NCBI RefSeq assembly: GCF_044748305.1
Contig: NZ_JBIVFT010000010.1
Span: 1 to 64,000, forward strand
Source of the DNA: Arthrobacter_E sp044748305
GTDB lineage: Bacteria; Actinomycetota; Actinomycetes; Actinomycetales; Micrococcaceae
Direction: 5' to 3'
Length of the DNA: 64,000 nucleotides
Below the pieces are notes generated by a model. The model ran no database searches. It was given only the letters and a program-made list of their open reading frames with translations, and was not told the DNA's origin. The translations under genes and the position numbers were made by a program. This document shows, piece by piece, positions 15,686 to 24,660 of the stretch (the stretch's first letter is position 1; the number at the start of each line of letters is the position of its first letter).

Positions 15686-16639
15686 TCAGGCGTCCAGGCG
15701 CTCGTGCCAGGCCTTCAGGAACGCCAGCCCGGCGTCGTCGTTGACGACGTCCCGCCCCAGCCCCACTTCCACGGACGTGAGGATGCGGTACGGCTTCTCC
15801 GGAAGGTCCTCCGGCGGACGGACATCCACATGGGCCACGGCATGTCCCTGGCTCTCCAGCCAATCGGCCATGGCATAGTCCGTGCCGGAGTCTCCGACCG
15901 TGCGCCACTGGGCCGGATCCACCCCACGTTCCTCGAGCCAGCGCAGAGCCCGCCAGGCTCCCAGATCCTTGCCCAGCCTGGCATGCTCGATGTCCGTCGA
16001 GATGATGGTCGGGTCGATGAGGAAGTGGTCCGCCCGGCTGTCCTTGATGCCGCTTGACTGCTCCGGAGCGGAGGACCGGCGCACGCCTCGCATCGCGTGG
16101 GCCGGCATCAGCGAGAGTGCATCCGCGTCGAAGCGGGGCTGCTGGGCCAGATAGTCGGCGCTCGGGGTGTCCACATGCTGTTCCACGGACACCATGGCCA
16201 GCTTCGTCTCATCGAAGAACATCCACGACGAGTACGCCCGTGCCACCAGTTCCCGGATGGCCGAGGCGTAGCTCCGCGGAACCACGTAGCGTTCCTCGAC
16301 CTGGACCTCCGAGGGCCCGTGCGCACCGAATGTGAACCAGGTGGCCCCCTTCTCGCAGACCGCGAGGAACTCCAGTCCCTCGGGAATGCCCACGGCGAGC
16401 ATGGGTTCCACCACCTGTTCGCGGATGAACTCGGCGGAACGGCCCGTATTGAAGATGACAGGGACCCCTGTGCCCGCCAGCCAGAGCAATTCTGAGATCA
16501 CCTCGGCGTCCACGGTGCGGGTGACGGGGCTTGCGATCGGGCCGTCGACGTCGAGCAGCAGCGCGAGCGGAGGCTGGACGCCGTCGCCGGGTTCCACAGG
16601 GATGGTGGCACGGCGTCGGGGCTTGCTGATCTCGCTCAT
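15686..16639 (-). CDS. HAD-superfamily phosphatase, Cof/sucrose-phosphatase-like
   Basis: A soluble phosphohydrolase of about 317 residues. Motif I is ALLLDVDGPIASP (Asp nucleophile and Asp+2 about 28-30), motif II is VIFNTGRSAEF, and motif IV is VGDSGTDYAMADWL. A large cap domain lies between, as in the type IIB subfamily that includes sucrose- and trehalose-phosphate phosphatases and Cof proteins. The start at 16639 (MSEISKPRRR) is the likeliest; a GTG 15 bases further upstream is possible. No neighbour reveals the substrate. Confidence 0.8.
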   Translation of the reverse strand: MSEISKPRRRATIPVEPGDGVQPPLALLLDVDGPIASPVTRTVDAEVISELLWLAGTGVPVIFNTGRSAEFIREQVVEPMLAVGIPEGLEFLAVCEKGATWFTFGAHGPSEVQVEERYVVPRSYASAIRELVARAYSSWMFFDETKLAMVSVEQHVDTPSADYLAQQPRFDADALSLMPAHAMRGVRRSSAPEQSSGIKDSRADHFLIDPTIISTDIEHARLGKDLGAWRALRWLEERGVDPAQWRTVGDSGTDYAMADWLESQGHAVAHVDVRPPEDLPEKPYRILTSVEVGLGRDVVNDDAGLAFLKAWHERLDA

Positions 16640-16755
16640 GGAAATATTCAACACCGGGGCTTCAGGGCCGCCAAATGGTCACTGTTTCGCTACGAAGAGC
16701 CCGGTGGTGCGGCGCGGCAATTCCGGCCGCGGCCAATCTTGCCTACGCTTGCAAG

Positions 16756-17055
16756 GTGATCTTCAAAGCAGTCGGCGACGGACGTCCGTACCCGGAACAC
16801 GGGCACAACACACCCAAGGATTGGGCGGCGTTGCCACCTCGTCCCGTCCGGCTGGATGAGCTGGTCACGACGAAGCGGACTCTGGACCTCGAGGCGCTCC
16901 TCGCCGAGGACTCCACCTTCTTCGGTGATCTGTTCCCGCACGTCGTGGAGTACAAGGGTGTGAAGTACCTGGAGGACGGCCTGCACCGGGCCGTCCGGAC
17001 GGCCCTGCATCAGAGGACCGCGATCCATGCCCGTGTTCTGGTGATCGAGGGCTGA
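16756..17055 (+). CDS. conserved small protein of unknown function
   Basis: A 99-residue protein starting at GTG 16756 (MIFKAVGDGRPYPEHG). TACGCT lies seven bases upstream, so the message may be leaderless. No membrane segment or signal is present. The sequence has a charged N-terminal half (PKDWAALPPRPVRLDELV, then RTLDLEALLAEDSTFFGDLF) and a C-terminal half with VVEYKGVKYLEDGLHRAVRT. It is four bases from the LytR_C gene and clearly co-transcribed with it. I do not recognise the family; the pairing suggests an envelope-related role. Confidence 0.7.
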   Translation: MIFKAVGDGRPYPEHGHNTPKDWAALPPRPVRLDELVTTKRTLDLEALLAEDSTFFGDLFPHVVEYKGVKYLEDGLHRAVRTALHQRTAIHARVLVIEG

Positions 17056-17059
17056 CACC

Positions 17060-17707
17060 GTGGCGAAGGATCCCGAACGGCTGCATGGGAGTCATGTGGT
17101 TTCCGGCGATGAGCTGGACCGGGCCTTCGCGCATGAACCCGATGACGGTTCCGGCCGGCGGCGCTTCCGGGTCCGGCTTCGTCACGCGGTGGTCCTGATC
17201 CTCCTGGTGCTGCTGTTGGTGAGCGGCGTGGTCGCGTCCGTCGCCATCCAGAGGGGCTTCCTCACCGTTCCCCAAGCGGCGGCTCCGTCGCCGAGCAAGA
17301 GTTCGCTCTGCCCTGCCGGTGCCGTGACGCCTCTTCCCGCCGCATCCGTCACCGTGGGCGTCTTCAACGCGACGGACACGCAGGGCCTCGCGGCGAGGAC
17401 GGCGGCCGGGCTCAAGGCCCGGGGGTTCGTGATCGGGAAGATCGACAACCGCATGGGGACCTTCGCTGGAAGCGTGGCCGTGATCTCCGGACCGGCCGGG
17501 CATGGCGCTGCGCTTGCGGTGCAACGGCAGTTCCAGGGGGCGGACTATGTCCAGGACGCCCGAAAGGACTCGACCGTTGACGTGGTGCTGTACTCGCCGG
17601 TGGCCGCGTTGACCCAGACCGCTCCGGCGATGACCCCTGGACCGCTTCTCTGCCCTCGCGAGGACGCGACGCCGAGCACCGTTCCCACCACGCCCGCCGT
17701 GGGCTGA
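17060..17707 (+). CDS. LytR C-terminal-domain membrane protein
   Basis: A 215-residue protein starting at GTG 17060. A cytoplasmic basic region (GRRRFRVRLRH) is followed by a membrane segment at about 36-57 (VVLILLVLLLVSGVVASV) and an external LytR_C domain at about 92-170, opening with ASVTVGVFNATDTQGLAARTAAGL and including KARGFVIGKIDN. The catalytic LytR-CpsA-Psr phosphotransferase domain is absent, so it is probably an accessory envelope protein. A Thr/Pro tail with one cysteine ends it. It is co-transcribed with the preceding small gene. Confidence 0.85.
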   Translation: MAKDPERLHGSHVVSGDELDRAFAHEPDDGSGRRRFRVRLRHAVVLILLVLLLVSGVVASVAIQRGFLTVPQAAAPSPSKSSLCPAGAVTPLPAASVTVGVFNATDTQGLAARTAAGLKARGFVIGKIDNRMGTFAGSVAVISGPAGHGAALAVQRQFQGADYVQDARKDSTVDVVLYSPVAALTQTAPAMTPGPLLCPREDATPSTVPTTPAVG

Positions 17708-17739
17708 CCGCGAAGCCTCCGGGAGGCCCGGCTGGTCAG
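17704..17739. terminator. nested hairpin over two converging stop codons
   Basis: CTGACC (17704-17709) pairs with GGTCAG (17734-17739), and GCCTCC (17715-17720) with GGAGGC (17722-17727). The outer arms contain the stop codons of both the LytR_C gene and the TetR gene. It probably ends both transcripts. Confidence 0.65.
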
Positions 17740-18389
17740 ACGGACTGGACGGGTGCGACGACGAGCGGCCGGCCGTCGTCGTCGAACACGGCGCCCGCGC
17801 CGCTCGCGACGAAGCGGACGGTCGCCGCGATCTGCCCTTCGAGCTCGGGCGAGCCGGGTTCCTGTGCCTTTGCGCGAGAGGCGGTCGAGGACAGTGTTCC
17901 GAGGATGAGACGTGCGAGGGCGTCGACGTCACCCAGCGGCAGGAAGCCCTGCGCCATGCCGGAACGGAGGATCTGCTGGAGCAGACTGTTCAGCTCGCCG
18001 ACGTGGTCCGCCAGGCGGGAGAACGACTTGGGGGAGAGGACTGCCGCCATCGCCGGCCCCGGTGGAAGGTGCCGGCGCGTGAGGTCCTCCACCTGGGCCC
18101 GGATGTAGAGGGCCAGCTGGTCCACCGGATTCTCCAGGGTGTTCAGCCCGTCCCGCAGCTCGGCGACGAACTTCTCCGTCTCGGTCAGGGCGTAGGACAC
18201 GAGGAGTTCTTCCATGTCCGCGTAGTAGTTGTACACGGCGGTACGGCCGATCCCCGCGTGACGGGCCACATCGGTCATGGTCAGGCCGGGCAGGCCTTGA
18301 GTGAAGAGCAGCTCGCCGAACGCGGTGAGGATCTTCCGCTGGGTCTCAGCGCGCTGGGCCACATTCGTGGCCGCGGAGATTTTGGGCAT
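17736..18389 (-). CDS. TetR-family transcriptional regulator
   Basis: A 217-residue repressor. The helix-turn-helix lies at about 28-62 (GLPGLTMTDVARHAGIGRTAVYNYYADMEELL), followed by an all-helical ligand domain with no recognisable subfamily. Upstream an inverted repeat GACACT-N9-AGTGTC covers the promoter region: TAAAGT lies six bases before the ATG on the minus strand, so the gene may be leaderless and self-repressed. The next gene on the same strand side, a DsbA-like oxidoreductase, is 71 bases away and reads toward it. The inducer is unknown. Confidence 0.88.
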   Translation of the reverse strand: MPKISAATNVAQRAETQRKILTAFGELLFTQGLPGLTMTDVARHAGIGRTAVYNYYADMEELLVSYALTETEKFVAELRDGLNTLENPVDQLALYIRAQVEDLTRRHLPPGPAMAAVLSPKSFSRLADHVGELNSLLQQILRSGMAQGFLPLGDVDALARLILGTLSSTASRAKAQEPGSPELEGQIAATVRFVASGAGAVFDDDGRPLVVAPVQSV

Positions 18390-18392
18390 AGA

Positions 18393-18413
18393 GACACTTT
18401 ACCGGAGAGTGTC
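18393..18413. promoter_or_regulatory. operator candidate of the TetR gene
   Basis: GACACT (18393-18398) and AGTGTC (18408-18413) form an inverted repeat with a nine-base spacer, directly over the likely -10 (TAAAGT on the minus strand) of the TetR gene. This is the usual placing of an autoregulatory TetR site. Confidence 0.6.
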
Positions 18414-18460
18414 ACTAAATGCGCCACGCTGTGCTGGGAGTTGGCTGGGGATCCTTCGGG

Positions 18461-19180
18461 TCAGCAGCCGTCGGGGCCGCAGACCTCCCCGTTCAGCCCG
18501 GAATCCGTGGCGCCCTGGGCGACGGCGGCCGGTACCAGCAAGGGGTGGCTCTCCTGCCAGACATCCTGCAGGACCTGGGCGAACGTCTCGCTGGACTGCG
18601 CTCCGGAGACCCCGTACTTGCGTTCGAAGACGAAGAAGGGAACCCCGCTCACGCCGAGAGCGCGAGCCTCTGCGATGTCGGCGCGGACCGCATCGCTGTA
18701 GGCATCCGTGGTGAAGATCTCCTCGACGGCCGCGGTGTCCAGGCCGAGTTCTCCGCCCAGAGCGCGCAGGTACTCGTGGCTGCCGATGTCCTCGCCGTGT
18801 TCGAAGTGATCGCTGAGCAGCCGTTCCTTGGCCTCGTCGGCCTTGCCGGATCCTGCGGCGAGGTGGATGAGACGGTGCGCGGTGAAGCTGTTCGCCACCA
18901 CCACGGAGTCGAAGTCGTAGGAGAGTCCCTCGCCGGCGGCCTGCTCGGTGACATGCTGGAACATGCCGCGGACCTGCTCAGGGGCCATCCCCTTGCGCTC
19001 GCTGAGGTAGCTGAGCTCCGTGCCGTCATAGTGTTCGGGGATACTGGGGTCCAGCTGATAGCTTCGCCAGTGGACCTCCACGTCCTGGCGATGGGGGAAA
19101 GCCTCCAGGGCCTTCTCGAAACGGCGTTTACCGATGAAACACCAGGGGCAGGCGACGTCTGACCAGATCTCAATCTTCAC
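18461..19180 (-). CDS. DsbA-family oxidoreductase (FrnE-like)
   Basis: A cytoplasmic thioredoxin-fold protein of 239 residues. The active site is Cys11-Pro-Trp-Cys14 in IWSDVACPWCFIGKRRFE, and the cis-proline loop is ALGVSGVPFFVFERK. It belongs to the FrnE/2-hydroxychromene-2-carboxylate isomerase-like branch, whose members act as disulphide oxidoreductases or isomerases. GTG 19180 was chosen because homology begins there and AGGAGG lies upstream, though at a somewhat long spacing of about 13. It is divergent from an MFS transporter with a short palindrome between them. Confidence 0.88.
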   Translation of the reverse strand: MKIEIWSDVACPWCFIGKRRFEKALEAFPHRQDVEVHWRSYQLDPSIPEHYDGTELSYLSERKGMAPEQVRGMFQHVTEQAAGEGLSYDFDSVVVANSFTAHRLIHLAAGSGKADEAKERLLSDHFEHGEDIGSHEYLRALGGELGLDTAAVEEIFTTDAYSDAVRADIAEARALGVSGVPFFVFERKYGVSGAQSSETFAQVLQDVWQESHPLLVPAAVAQGATDSGLNGEVCGPDGC

Positions 19181-19237
19181 AGTGTGAGCAACCCCTCCTG
19201 GGCCCGGGATATTCCACGGCCCGAGCCAAGGCCACGA

Positions 19238-19249
19238 ACGGTATACCGT
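19238..19249. promoter_or_regulatory. 12-bp palindrome between divergent genes
   Basis: ACGGTATACCGT is a perfect palindrome, followed six bases later by another GGTAT. It sits between the DsbA-like gene (start 19180) and the MFS gene (start 19300). GGTATACC resembles sites bound by GntR-type regulators, but none is encoded here. Confidence 0.45.
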
Positions 19250-19299
19250 ATTGGTATGTTCGAAACAGGGCGGTGAAGCCGCCCGGATAGCGCGGAACC

Positions 19300-20583
19300 A
19301 TGACACGTACCCCCACGCCCCTCGCCTCGCGAAAGGGGCACGCCACCACGCACGGCCAGCCGGCCTGGCTCCTGCTCCTCGCGATCATCGGCATCGCACT
19401 GACCATGCGTGGCCCGTTCATCGGCATCGCCCCGCTGGCCCCCGTCATCCGCGAGAACGTCGGCCTCACCGAGGTGCAGTTCGGACTTCTCACCGGCATC
19501 CCGGTGCTCTGCTTCGCCGCGTTCTCTCCCGCAGCCTCCTGGCTGGCCCGTAAGGTCGGTGCGGAGCTGGCCGTGTCCTTCACGGTGGCTGGTGTGGCGC
19601 TCGGCGCGGCACTGCGCTCGGCAGGACCGGAATGGGCGCTCTTCGCCGGAACTGCCGTCATCGGCGCGGCCATCACGATCGGCAACATCGTCATGCCTCT
19701 GATCGTGCGCCGGGACTTCCCACTGGAGCGCCAGAGCCTGACCATGGGCGTCTACTCCGGCACGCTGAACTTCAGCGCCTTCCTCGCCTCCGTGGCCACG
19801 GCGCCACTGGCCCAGTGGCTGGGCTGGCAGGGTGCCCTGGCCCTGGCGTGCCTCCTCGCCGTCGTCGTCCTCGCCTTCTGGATCAGAACGATGGGCGCCG
19901 CGGTGGCGCTCCGACCGGCAGCCGTCGACGGGGGTGGCCCGGCGCGTTCGGACGCCGAGAGCAGGGCTGCCGCGAAGGCCGCAGCCAAGCTGAGCGGAGG
20001 AGCGCTGGGTGTCACTGTCGCCTTGGTGATCGGATTCGCCGGGCAGTCTTCCAGCTACTTCGGGATCACCGCCTGGCTGCCCAGCTATCTCCACGACACC
20101 ATCGGGCTGGCACCCACGGCGGCGGGAGCGGGATCCTCGATCTTCCAGCTGATGGGCATCGTCGGGGCGATCGGCACACCCCTTCTGGTCCGCTGGTTCG
20201 GCGGGACACGTTCCTCGATCGTGGTGGGTCTGCTCTGGGTGACCGTTCCGCTCGGCCTGCTCCTGGCCCCGCAGGCCTGGTGGCTCTGGTCGGTCACCGG
20301 CGGTTTCGCGCAAGGAGGTGGCTTCACCCTGGTGCTCTCGGCCATCATCAAAGCGGGTTCGAGCCAGGGGCAGACGGCCCGGATCTCCGCGCTCGTCCAA
20401 GGCATCGGTTACATCTTCGCGGGCATCGCCCCGACGGTCATCGGTTCTGTGCACGTCGCGGCGCAGAACTGGCAGCTTGCGCTTCTCGTCCCTCTCTTCA
20501 CGACGCTCGCCTTCCTCGTCTGCACCACCCTCGGGGTGGCCCGCGCCGGGCGGATTGCCGCCGAACGTCAGCAGGGCCAGTAG
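19300..20583 (+). CDS. MFS transporter, CynX/NimT type
   Basis: A 12-helix transporter of 427 residues. The opening membrane segments (MRGPFIGIAPLAPVIRENVGLTEVQ, spread over about 30-55, then LLTGIPVLCFAAFSP) match the CynX/NimT/YycB subfamily associated with cyanate, 2-nitroimidazole and related small solutes. The central loop at about 205-230 is Ala-rich and separates two six-helix halves; the second half opens with VALVIGFAGQSSSYFGITAWLPSYL. Substrate and direction cannot be read from the sequence. Confidence 0.88.
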   Translation: MTRTPTPLASRKGHATTHGQPAWLLLLAIIGIALTMRGPFIGIAPLAPVIRENVGLTEVQFGLLTGIPVLCFAAFSPAASWLARKVGAELAVSFTVAGVALGAALRSAGPEWALFAGTAVIGAAITIGNIVMPLIVRRDFPLERQSLTMGVYSGTLNFSAFLASVATAPLAQWLGWQGALALACLLAVVVLAFWIRTMGAAVALRPAAVDGGGPARSDAESRAAAKAAAKLSGGALGVTVALVIGFAGQSSSYFGITAWLPSYLHDTIGLAPTAAGAGSSIFQLMGIVGAIGTPLLVRWFGGTRSSIVVGLLWVTVPLGLLLAPQAWWLWSVTGGFAQGGGFTLVLSAIIKAGSSQGQTARISALVQGIGYIFAGIAPTVIGSVHVAAQNWQLALLVPLFTTLAFLVCTTLGVARAGRIAAERQQGQ

Positions 20584-20689
20584 CGGCGGGAATCTAGGAG
20601 CGGCGGCCACTCCGGACCGCGTCGAGGACTTCAGGGTCGGTGCAGGGTGCCCGCGCCTTAAGCTACTTCTCGTGCTGCCGAGGGATGGT

Positions 20690-21586
20690 TTAGTCCGAGG
20701 TCAGGACTTCGGACAGGGTTACGAGGAACGCCGAGATGATCGCGGATTTCCGTCGTCTCGACATCGTGTGGATCTGTGCTTCGCGCTGGTTGAGCACACT
20801 GTGATCAACCGCGACGAATACCAGGCCAGTGAGGGCATCTGCGGGTACCGCCAGCCGACTCGCGAGCGCGATCCCTGCCCCGTTCCGCGCGAACTCCAGG
20901 GCTGAAGCCACCTGGTCCGTCTCGAGTGCTATCTCGGCAGCCAGCCCCTCACGTTGCAGCGCGATGTCGAAGAGTTCTCGCTGAGTGATCCCAGCCCCCG
21001 CCAGCGTCAATTTGTGCTCGCACAATTCTTCGAGGGTGATGCTGGATCGCGCGGCGAGCGGGTGTGAGGTCACCATGGCGGCATACAAGGGGGCGGGCCT
21101 GGAGAACTCCACCGCGACGTCCTTCTGTGGACCGAGAGTGAATGCTGCGCCGACATCTGCCCGTCCGTCGATGACCTGGCGAGTCGCGTCTGACGAGGAT
21201 GTGACCGCAAGCTTGAACACCACATCCTGGTGAGCTGCGCTGATCTTCGCCATGGCAACGGCCACCCTGCTGCTGGCCAGCCCCTCGGCGCTCGCAACTT
21301 TGATGAGACGAGTTCTTCCTGCTGTGGAAGCTCTCAGTTCCTCCAGGAGGGCGCCACTTTCGGTTTCGCTGCGGCGGGCATGCGCTAAAAGGAGCCGGCC
21401 AGCTTCGGTGAGCAGCATCCCGCGTGGATGCCGGATGAAAAGTGGAACCCCGATTGCGGCCTCCAGCCGGCCGATCTGACGGCTGATGGCCGAGGGGGAG
21501 ACGTGCAGAGCCTCGGCCGCCTCGGTGATGGAGCCGCTGCCCGCCACCTCCTTGAAATAGATGACGGGTGGGGTCAGCAGGTGCAT
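20690..21586 (-). CDS. LysR-family regulator of the M20/MHS operon
   Basis: A 298-residue LysR protein. ATG 21586 follows GAGGAGG closely. The helix-turn-helix is at about 16-40 (GSITEAAEALHVSPSAISRQIGRLE), and the effector domain runs from about 90. It is divergent from the M20 peptidase and MHS transporter genes at 21699 and 23142, the standard layout for a LysR activator and its target. The inverted repeat TCGTGA-N6-TCACGA just before the peptidase gene is a good candidate site. Confidence 0.9.
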   Translation of the reverse strand: MHLLTPPVIYFKEVAGSGSITEAAEALHVSPSAISRQIGRLEAAIGVPLFIRHPRGMLLTEAGRLLLAHARRSETESGALLEELRASTAGRTRLIKVASAEGLASSRVAVAMAKISAAHQDVVFKLAVTSSSDATRQVIDGRADVGAAFTLGPQKDVAVEFSRPAPLYAAMVTSHPLAARSSITLEELCEHKLTLAGAGITQRELFDIALQREGLAAEIALETDQVASALEFARNGAGIALASRLAVPADALTGLVFVAVDHSVLNQREAQIHTMSRRRKSAIISAFLVTLSEVLTSD

Positions 21587-21664
21587 CACGCCTCCTCGAT
21601 ATGCATGAAAGTCAAAGCCATTTGAGAAAATGATACTGGGATGTGAGTTCCAACACCTCTAGGC

Positions 21665-21682
21665 TCGTGAAATCAATCACGA
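21665..21682. promoter_or_regulatory. LysR operator candidate
   Basis: TCGTGA (21665-21670), AATCAA, TCACGA (21677-21682): a perfect 6-bp inverted repeat that also satisfies the T-N11-A rule of LysR sites. It ends five bases before the AGGAG of the M20 gene, so it must lie within or just after the promoter. Confidence 0.55.
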
Positions 21683-21698
21683 TTCTAGGAGTAATTTG

Positions 21699-23114
21699 AT
21701 GAGCCTTAGGGCTGAACTGTGCCGAAAATCCAGGGAATATGTCGAATCCGGACGTTTCATTGCCGAGCTTCGCGAGGCGGTTGCCTATGCGACCGTGAGT
21801 GGAAGTCCTGAAGGGCGTATTGCACTTAACGCATACCTGAATGATCTTCTTGTTCCGTCTTTGGAAAAGCTGGGCTGCGTCGTCACCCGCTTCGACAGCT
21901 GGGGTGGGGGAAACAACTCCTTCGTCCTGGGTAGCAGGGCCGAGGACTCCCGCCTGCCTACGGTGCTCTGCTACGCGCATGCGGACGTGGTGAGCGGCCA
22001 GGAGTCGGAGTGGAGCGAGGGACGGAACCCGTGGGTCCTGAGTGTGGAGGGTGAACATTGGTACGGTCGCGGCACGGCGGATAACAAGGGACAACATCTC
22101 ATAAACCTGGCCGCACTCCACCTCTTGCTGGCCGAGAAGGGGCAGCTGGGCTTTAACCTGAAGTTCCTGATCGAATGCGGTGAGGAGATCGGTTCCCCCT
22201 CCCTGTCGGAGTTCGCAGCGGCCGAGCGCCCACGGCTGGCCGCGGATGTGTTCATCGCCTCCGATGGGCCCAGGCTCGATGCCGGGACTCCCACGATCTT
22301 CCTGGGGGCGCGGGGTGGAGCGGACTTCGAGCTCTCCGTCGATCTCCGGGACGGCGGATACCACTCCGGCAATTGGGGAGGGGTGCTGCGCAACCCGGCT
22401 ACCACTCTCGCGGGGGCGATCGGCACTTTGGTAGACGGGCACGGCCGGATCCAGCTTCCCGCTCTCCTCCCGGAGTCGCTTCCGGAGTCCGTCCGGCGGT
22501 CCCTCGCGAAGGTCGTCCTTCAGGTCCAGCCCGATGGTCCGGACCGGGATCCCCTGTGGGGTGCTCCAGAGCTGACCGCTGCCGAGCGCGTGTACGGCTG
22601 GAACACTGTGGAAGTCCTTGCCATGAACGCGGGGGACATCGCTGCCCCCGTCAACGCCATTCCCGGCACGGCACGCGCTATGCTCCAGCTCCGCTACGTA
22701 GTTGGAACCCCGGTGTCCGGGATCGCTCAGGCCATTCAGGATCACCTGGACGCTCACGGCTACGGAATGGTCCAGGTGAAACTGGGCACGGTGTTCCCCG
22801 CCAGTCGACTTGACCCTGATGATCCCTGGGTGGACTGGGCCACGCGGTCCGTGGAGGAAACCGTCGGACGGGCCCCCGCCGTCCTGCCGAACATCGGTGG
22901 GTCGCTGCCGAACCACGTGTTTGAGGACATCCTGGGGCTTCCCACCCTCTGGATTCCGCACTCCTACCCCGGTTGTCTCCAGCACGCTCCGAACGAGCAC
23001 CTCCTCGGTTCCATCGCCGTGCAGGGTCTCCAGATCGCGTGTGGGCTGTTTCACGACCTCGGTCAGGGCGTGAACCTGCCCTTCGCAGCCCGGGGCAACG
23101 CCTCAATCGTCTGA
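21699..23114 (+). CDS. M20-family metallopeptidase/deacylase
   Basis: A 471-residue zinc hydrolase of the ArgE/DapE/dipeptidase group. ATG 21699 follows AGGAG (21687-21691). Metal-site motifs are present: CYAHADVVSGQ (first His and Asp), WYGRGTADNKGQHL (second Asp), ECGEEIGSPS (catalytic Glu and next ligand), and a C-terminal HAPNEHLL (final His). The dimerisation domain with the oxyanion His (DGGYHSGNWGG) lies between. Members cleave dipeptides or remove acyl groups from amino acids. The following MHS transporter gene suggests that the substrate or product is taken up, with both under the divergent LysR regulator. Confidence 0.88.
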   Translation: MSLRAELCRKSREYVESGRFIAELREAVAYATVSGSPEGRIALNAYLNDLLVPSLEKLGCVVTRFDSWGGGNNSFVLGSRAEDSRLPTVLCYAHADVVSGQESEWSEGRNPWVLSVEGEHWYGRGTADNKGQHLINLAALHLLLAEKGQLGFNLKFLIECGEEIGSPSLSEFAAAERPRLAADVFIASDGPRLDAGTPTIFLGARGGADFELSVDLRDGGYHSGNWGGVLRNPATTLAGAIGTLVDGHGRIQLPALLPESLPESVRRSLAKVVLQVQPDGPDRDPLWGAPELTAAERVYGWNTVEVLAMNAGDIAAPVNAIPGTARAMLQLRYVVGTPVSGIAQAIQDHLDAHGYGMVQVKLGTVFPASRLDPDDPWVDWATRSVEETVGRAPAVLPNIGGSLPNHVFEDILGLPTLWIPHSYPGCLQHAPNEHLLGSIAVQGLQIACGLFHDLGQGVNLPFAARGNASIV

Positions 23115-23141
23115 TGATCCCCTTCACCCTGAGGAAACCCC

Positions 23142-24464
23142 ATGTCACTTTCCCCTGAATCCCCCCGGAATCCGGATGCGCCGGAAGCGGTGTTCTCCAC
23201 AGCCACTCCCACCGGACAGCGGCGGGCGAATGCCCGTGGCATCGCCGCCGCGACAATCGGGAACGCTCTCGAATGGTTCGACATCGGCATCTACGCGCTG
23301 TTCGCGATCTACATCGGACGGAACTTCTTCCCCTCAGAGAACCCCGCGGTGGAACTGATCCAGACCCTCGCCGTGTTCGGTGCCTCCTATCTGGTCCGCC
23401 CGCTCGGCGGCCTGATCCTGGGCTCCTACGCAGACCGGAAGGGGATGAAGAAGGGTCTGATGCTCACCATCAGGCTCATGGTGCTCGGCACGGCTCTGAT
23501 CGCCTTCATGCCCGGGTACGACCAGATCGGCATGCTCGCGCCGATCGGTATCATCGTGGCTCGCCTCATCCAGGGTTTCTCCGCCGGTGGCGAGTTCGGC
23601 GCAGCCACTTCATTCCTGATCGCCCAGGACCCCTGCCGCCGGGGATTCTTCGCCAGCTTCCAGTTCGCCAGCCAGGGGCTCGGATCGCTCATGTCTGCCG
23701 GCTTCGCGGCCGTTCTCACGGCGATCTTCTCGGACGCCGACATGACAGCCTGGGGCTGGCGGATTCCGTTCGTCTTCGGCCTGCTGGTGGGTCCGGCCGG
23801 ATACTTCATCCGCAAACACGTGGACGAAGCTCCGATCATCCGGGAATCCGAGAAGGTTGAAGTCTCCCCGATGCTGGACATCTTCAAGACCCAGAAGATG
23901 GGCATCCTCATTGCGGCGGGCGCCCTGGCGATCTCCACCGCGCTGAACTACATCCTGCAGTACCTGCCCACTTTCGGCATCAAGGAACTGGGACTGGAGC
24001 CTTCGGCGTCGTTCTTCTGCTTGGTGATCGCGGGCGTCATCTTGACGTTCGGTACGCCGGTGGTGGGACACCTCTCCGATCGCTTCGGACGGCTGAAGAT
24101 CATGGTGCCCACGGTGGTCGTCACCGCGGCCGTGGTGGTCCCACTCTTCCTTTGGTTGGTGGCAGGGAGGTCATTCTGGGTATTGGCGGTGTCCATGGTC
24201 ATCCTTGGTAGCCTGAAGGCCGCCTATTTCGGGGCTTTGCCCTCGGTCATGTCCGACGCCTTCGATGCCAGGTCCCGAGCGACAGGCCTTTCTTTCAGCT
24301 ACAACGCGGTGGTGACAGCGTTCGGGGGTTTTACTCCCGCGATTGCCGCGTACCTGGTTGACGCCACGGGCCAGGACGAGTCACCCGGATACTATCTGGC
24401 CGCCGTCGCCTGCCTGAGCCTGGCCGCACTCGGTGCCGGGTTCAGGTACCGCGGTATCAGGTGA
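23142..24464 (+). CDS. MHS-family metabolite:H+ symporter
   Basis: A 12-helix MFS transporter of 440 residues, in the metabolite:H+ symporter group (ProP, ShiA, KgtP relatives). The signature NALEWFDIGIYALFAIYIG opens the first helix, and loop 2-3 carries LGGLILGSYADRKGMKKGL. QGFSAGGEFGAATSFLIAQD is also characteristic. It lies 27 bases after the M20 gene and is probably in the same operon. It is a second MHS protein in the window, distinct from the KgtP-like protein at 57058. Confidence 0.9.
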   Translation: MSLSPESPRNPDAPEAVFSTATPTGQRRANARGIAAATIGNALEWFDIGIYALFAIYIGRNFFPSENPAVELIQTLAVFGASYLVRPLGGLILGSYADRKGMKKGLMLTIRLMVLGTALIAFMPGYDQIGMLAPIGIIVARLIQGFSAGGEFGAATSFLIAQDPCRRGFFASFQFASQGLGSLMSAGFAAVLTAIFSDADMTAWGWRIPFVFGLLVGPAGYFIRKHVDEAPIIRESEKVEVSPMLDIFKTQKMGILIAAGALAISTALNYILQYLPTFGIKELGLEPSASFFCLVIAGVILTFGTPVVGHLSDRFGRLKIMVPTVVVTAAVVVPLFLWLVAGRSFWVLAVSMVILGSLKAAYFGALPSVMSDAFDARSRATGLSFSYNAVVTAFGGFTPAIAAYLVDATGQDESPGYYLAAVACLSLAALGAGFRYRGIR

Positions 24465-24478
24465 CGATGTCCTGCACG

Positions 24479-24535
24479 CGAGAAGCCAGTTGAGCACAGT
24501 GTTCGTAACGAACACTGTGCTCAACTGGCTTCTCG
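24479..24535. terminator. 27-bp perfect hairpin between converging genes
   Basis: Arms 24479-24505 and 24509-24535 are exact complements around a three-base loop. It lies between the MHS gene (rightward) and aceB (leftward). Without a T-tract, but able to fold on either strand, it probably ends both transcripts. The arm start CGAGAAGCCAGTTGAGCACA resembles the hairpin at 58502 at 15 of 20 bases. Confidence 0.8.
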
Positions 24536-24660
24536 GGGTGCCGTGCCCTGCCTGCTTGCTTCTCGCGGAGCCGGGCGGTTCTTCCCTTCCTCACCGGGCC
24601 GCCCCCGTCCTTCGGGGTACGTGTTGCGAGTCCGTCGCGGCCCGGCGCCGACAGGAGGTC

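Noticed and set aside
19177..20610. A 477-codon minus-strand frame
   Set aside because: It runs antisense to the CynX-like transporter and reads as Arg/Gly/Glu-rich shadow sequence.
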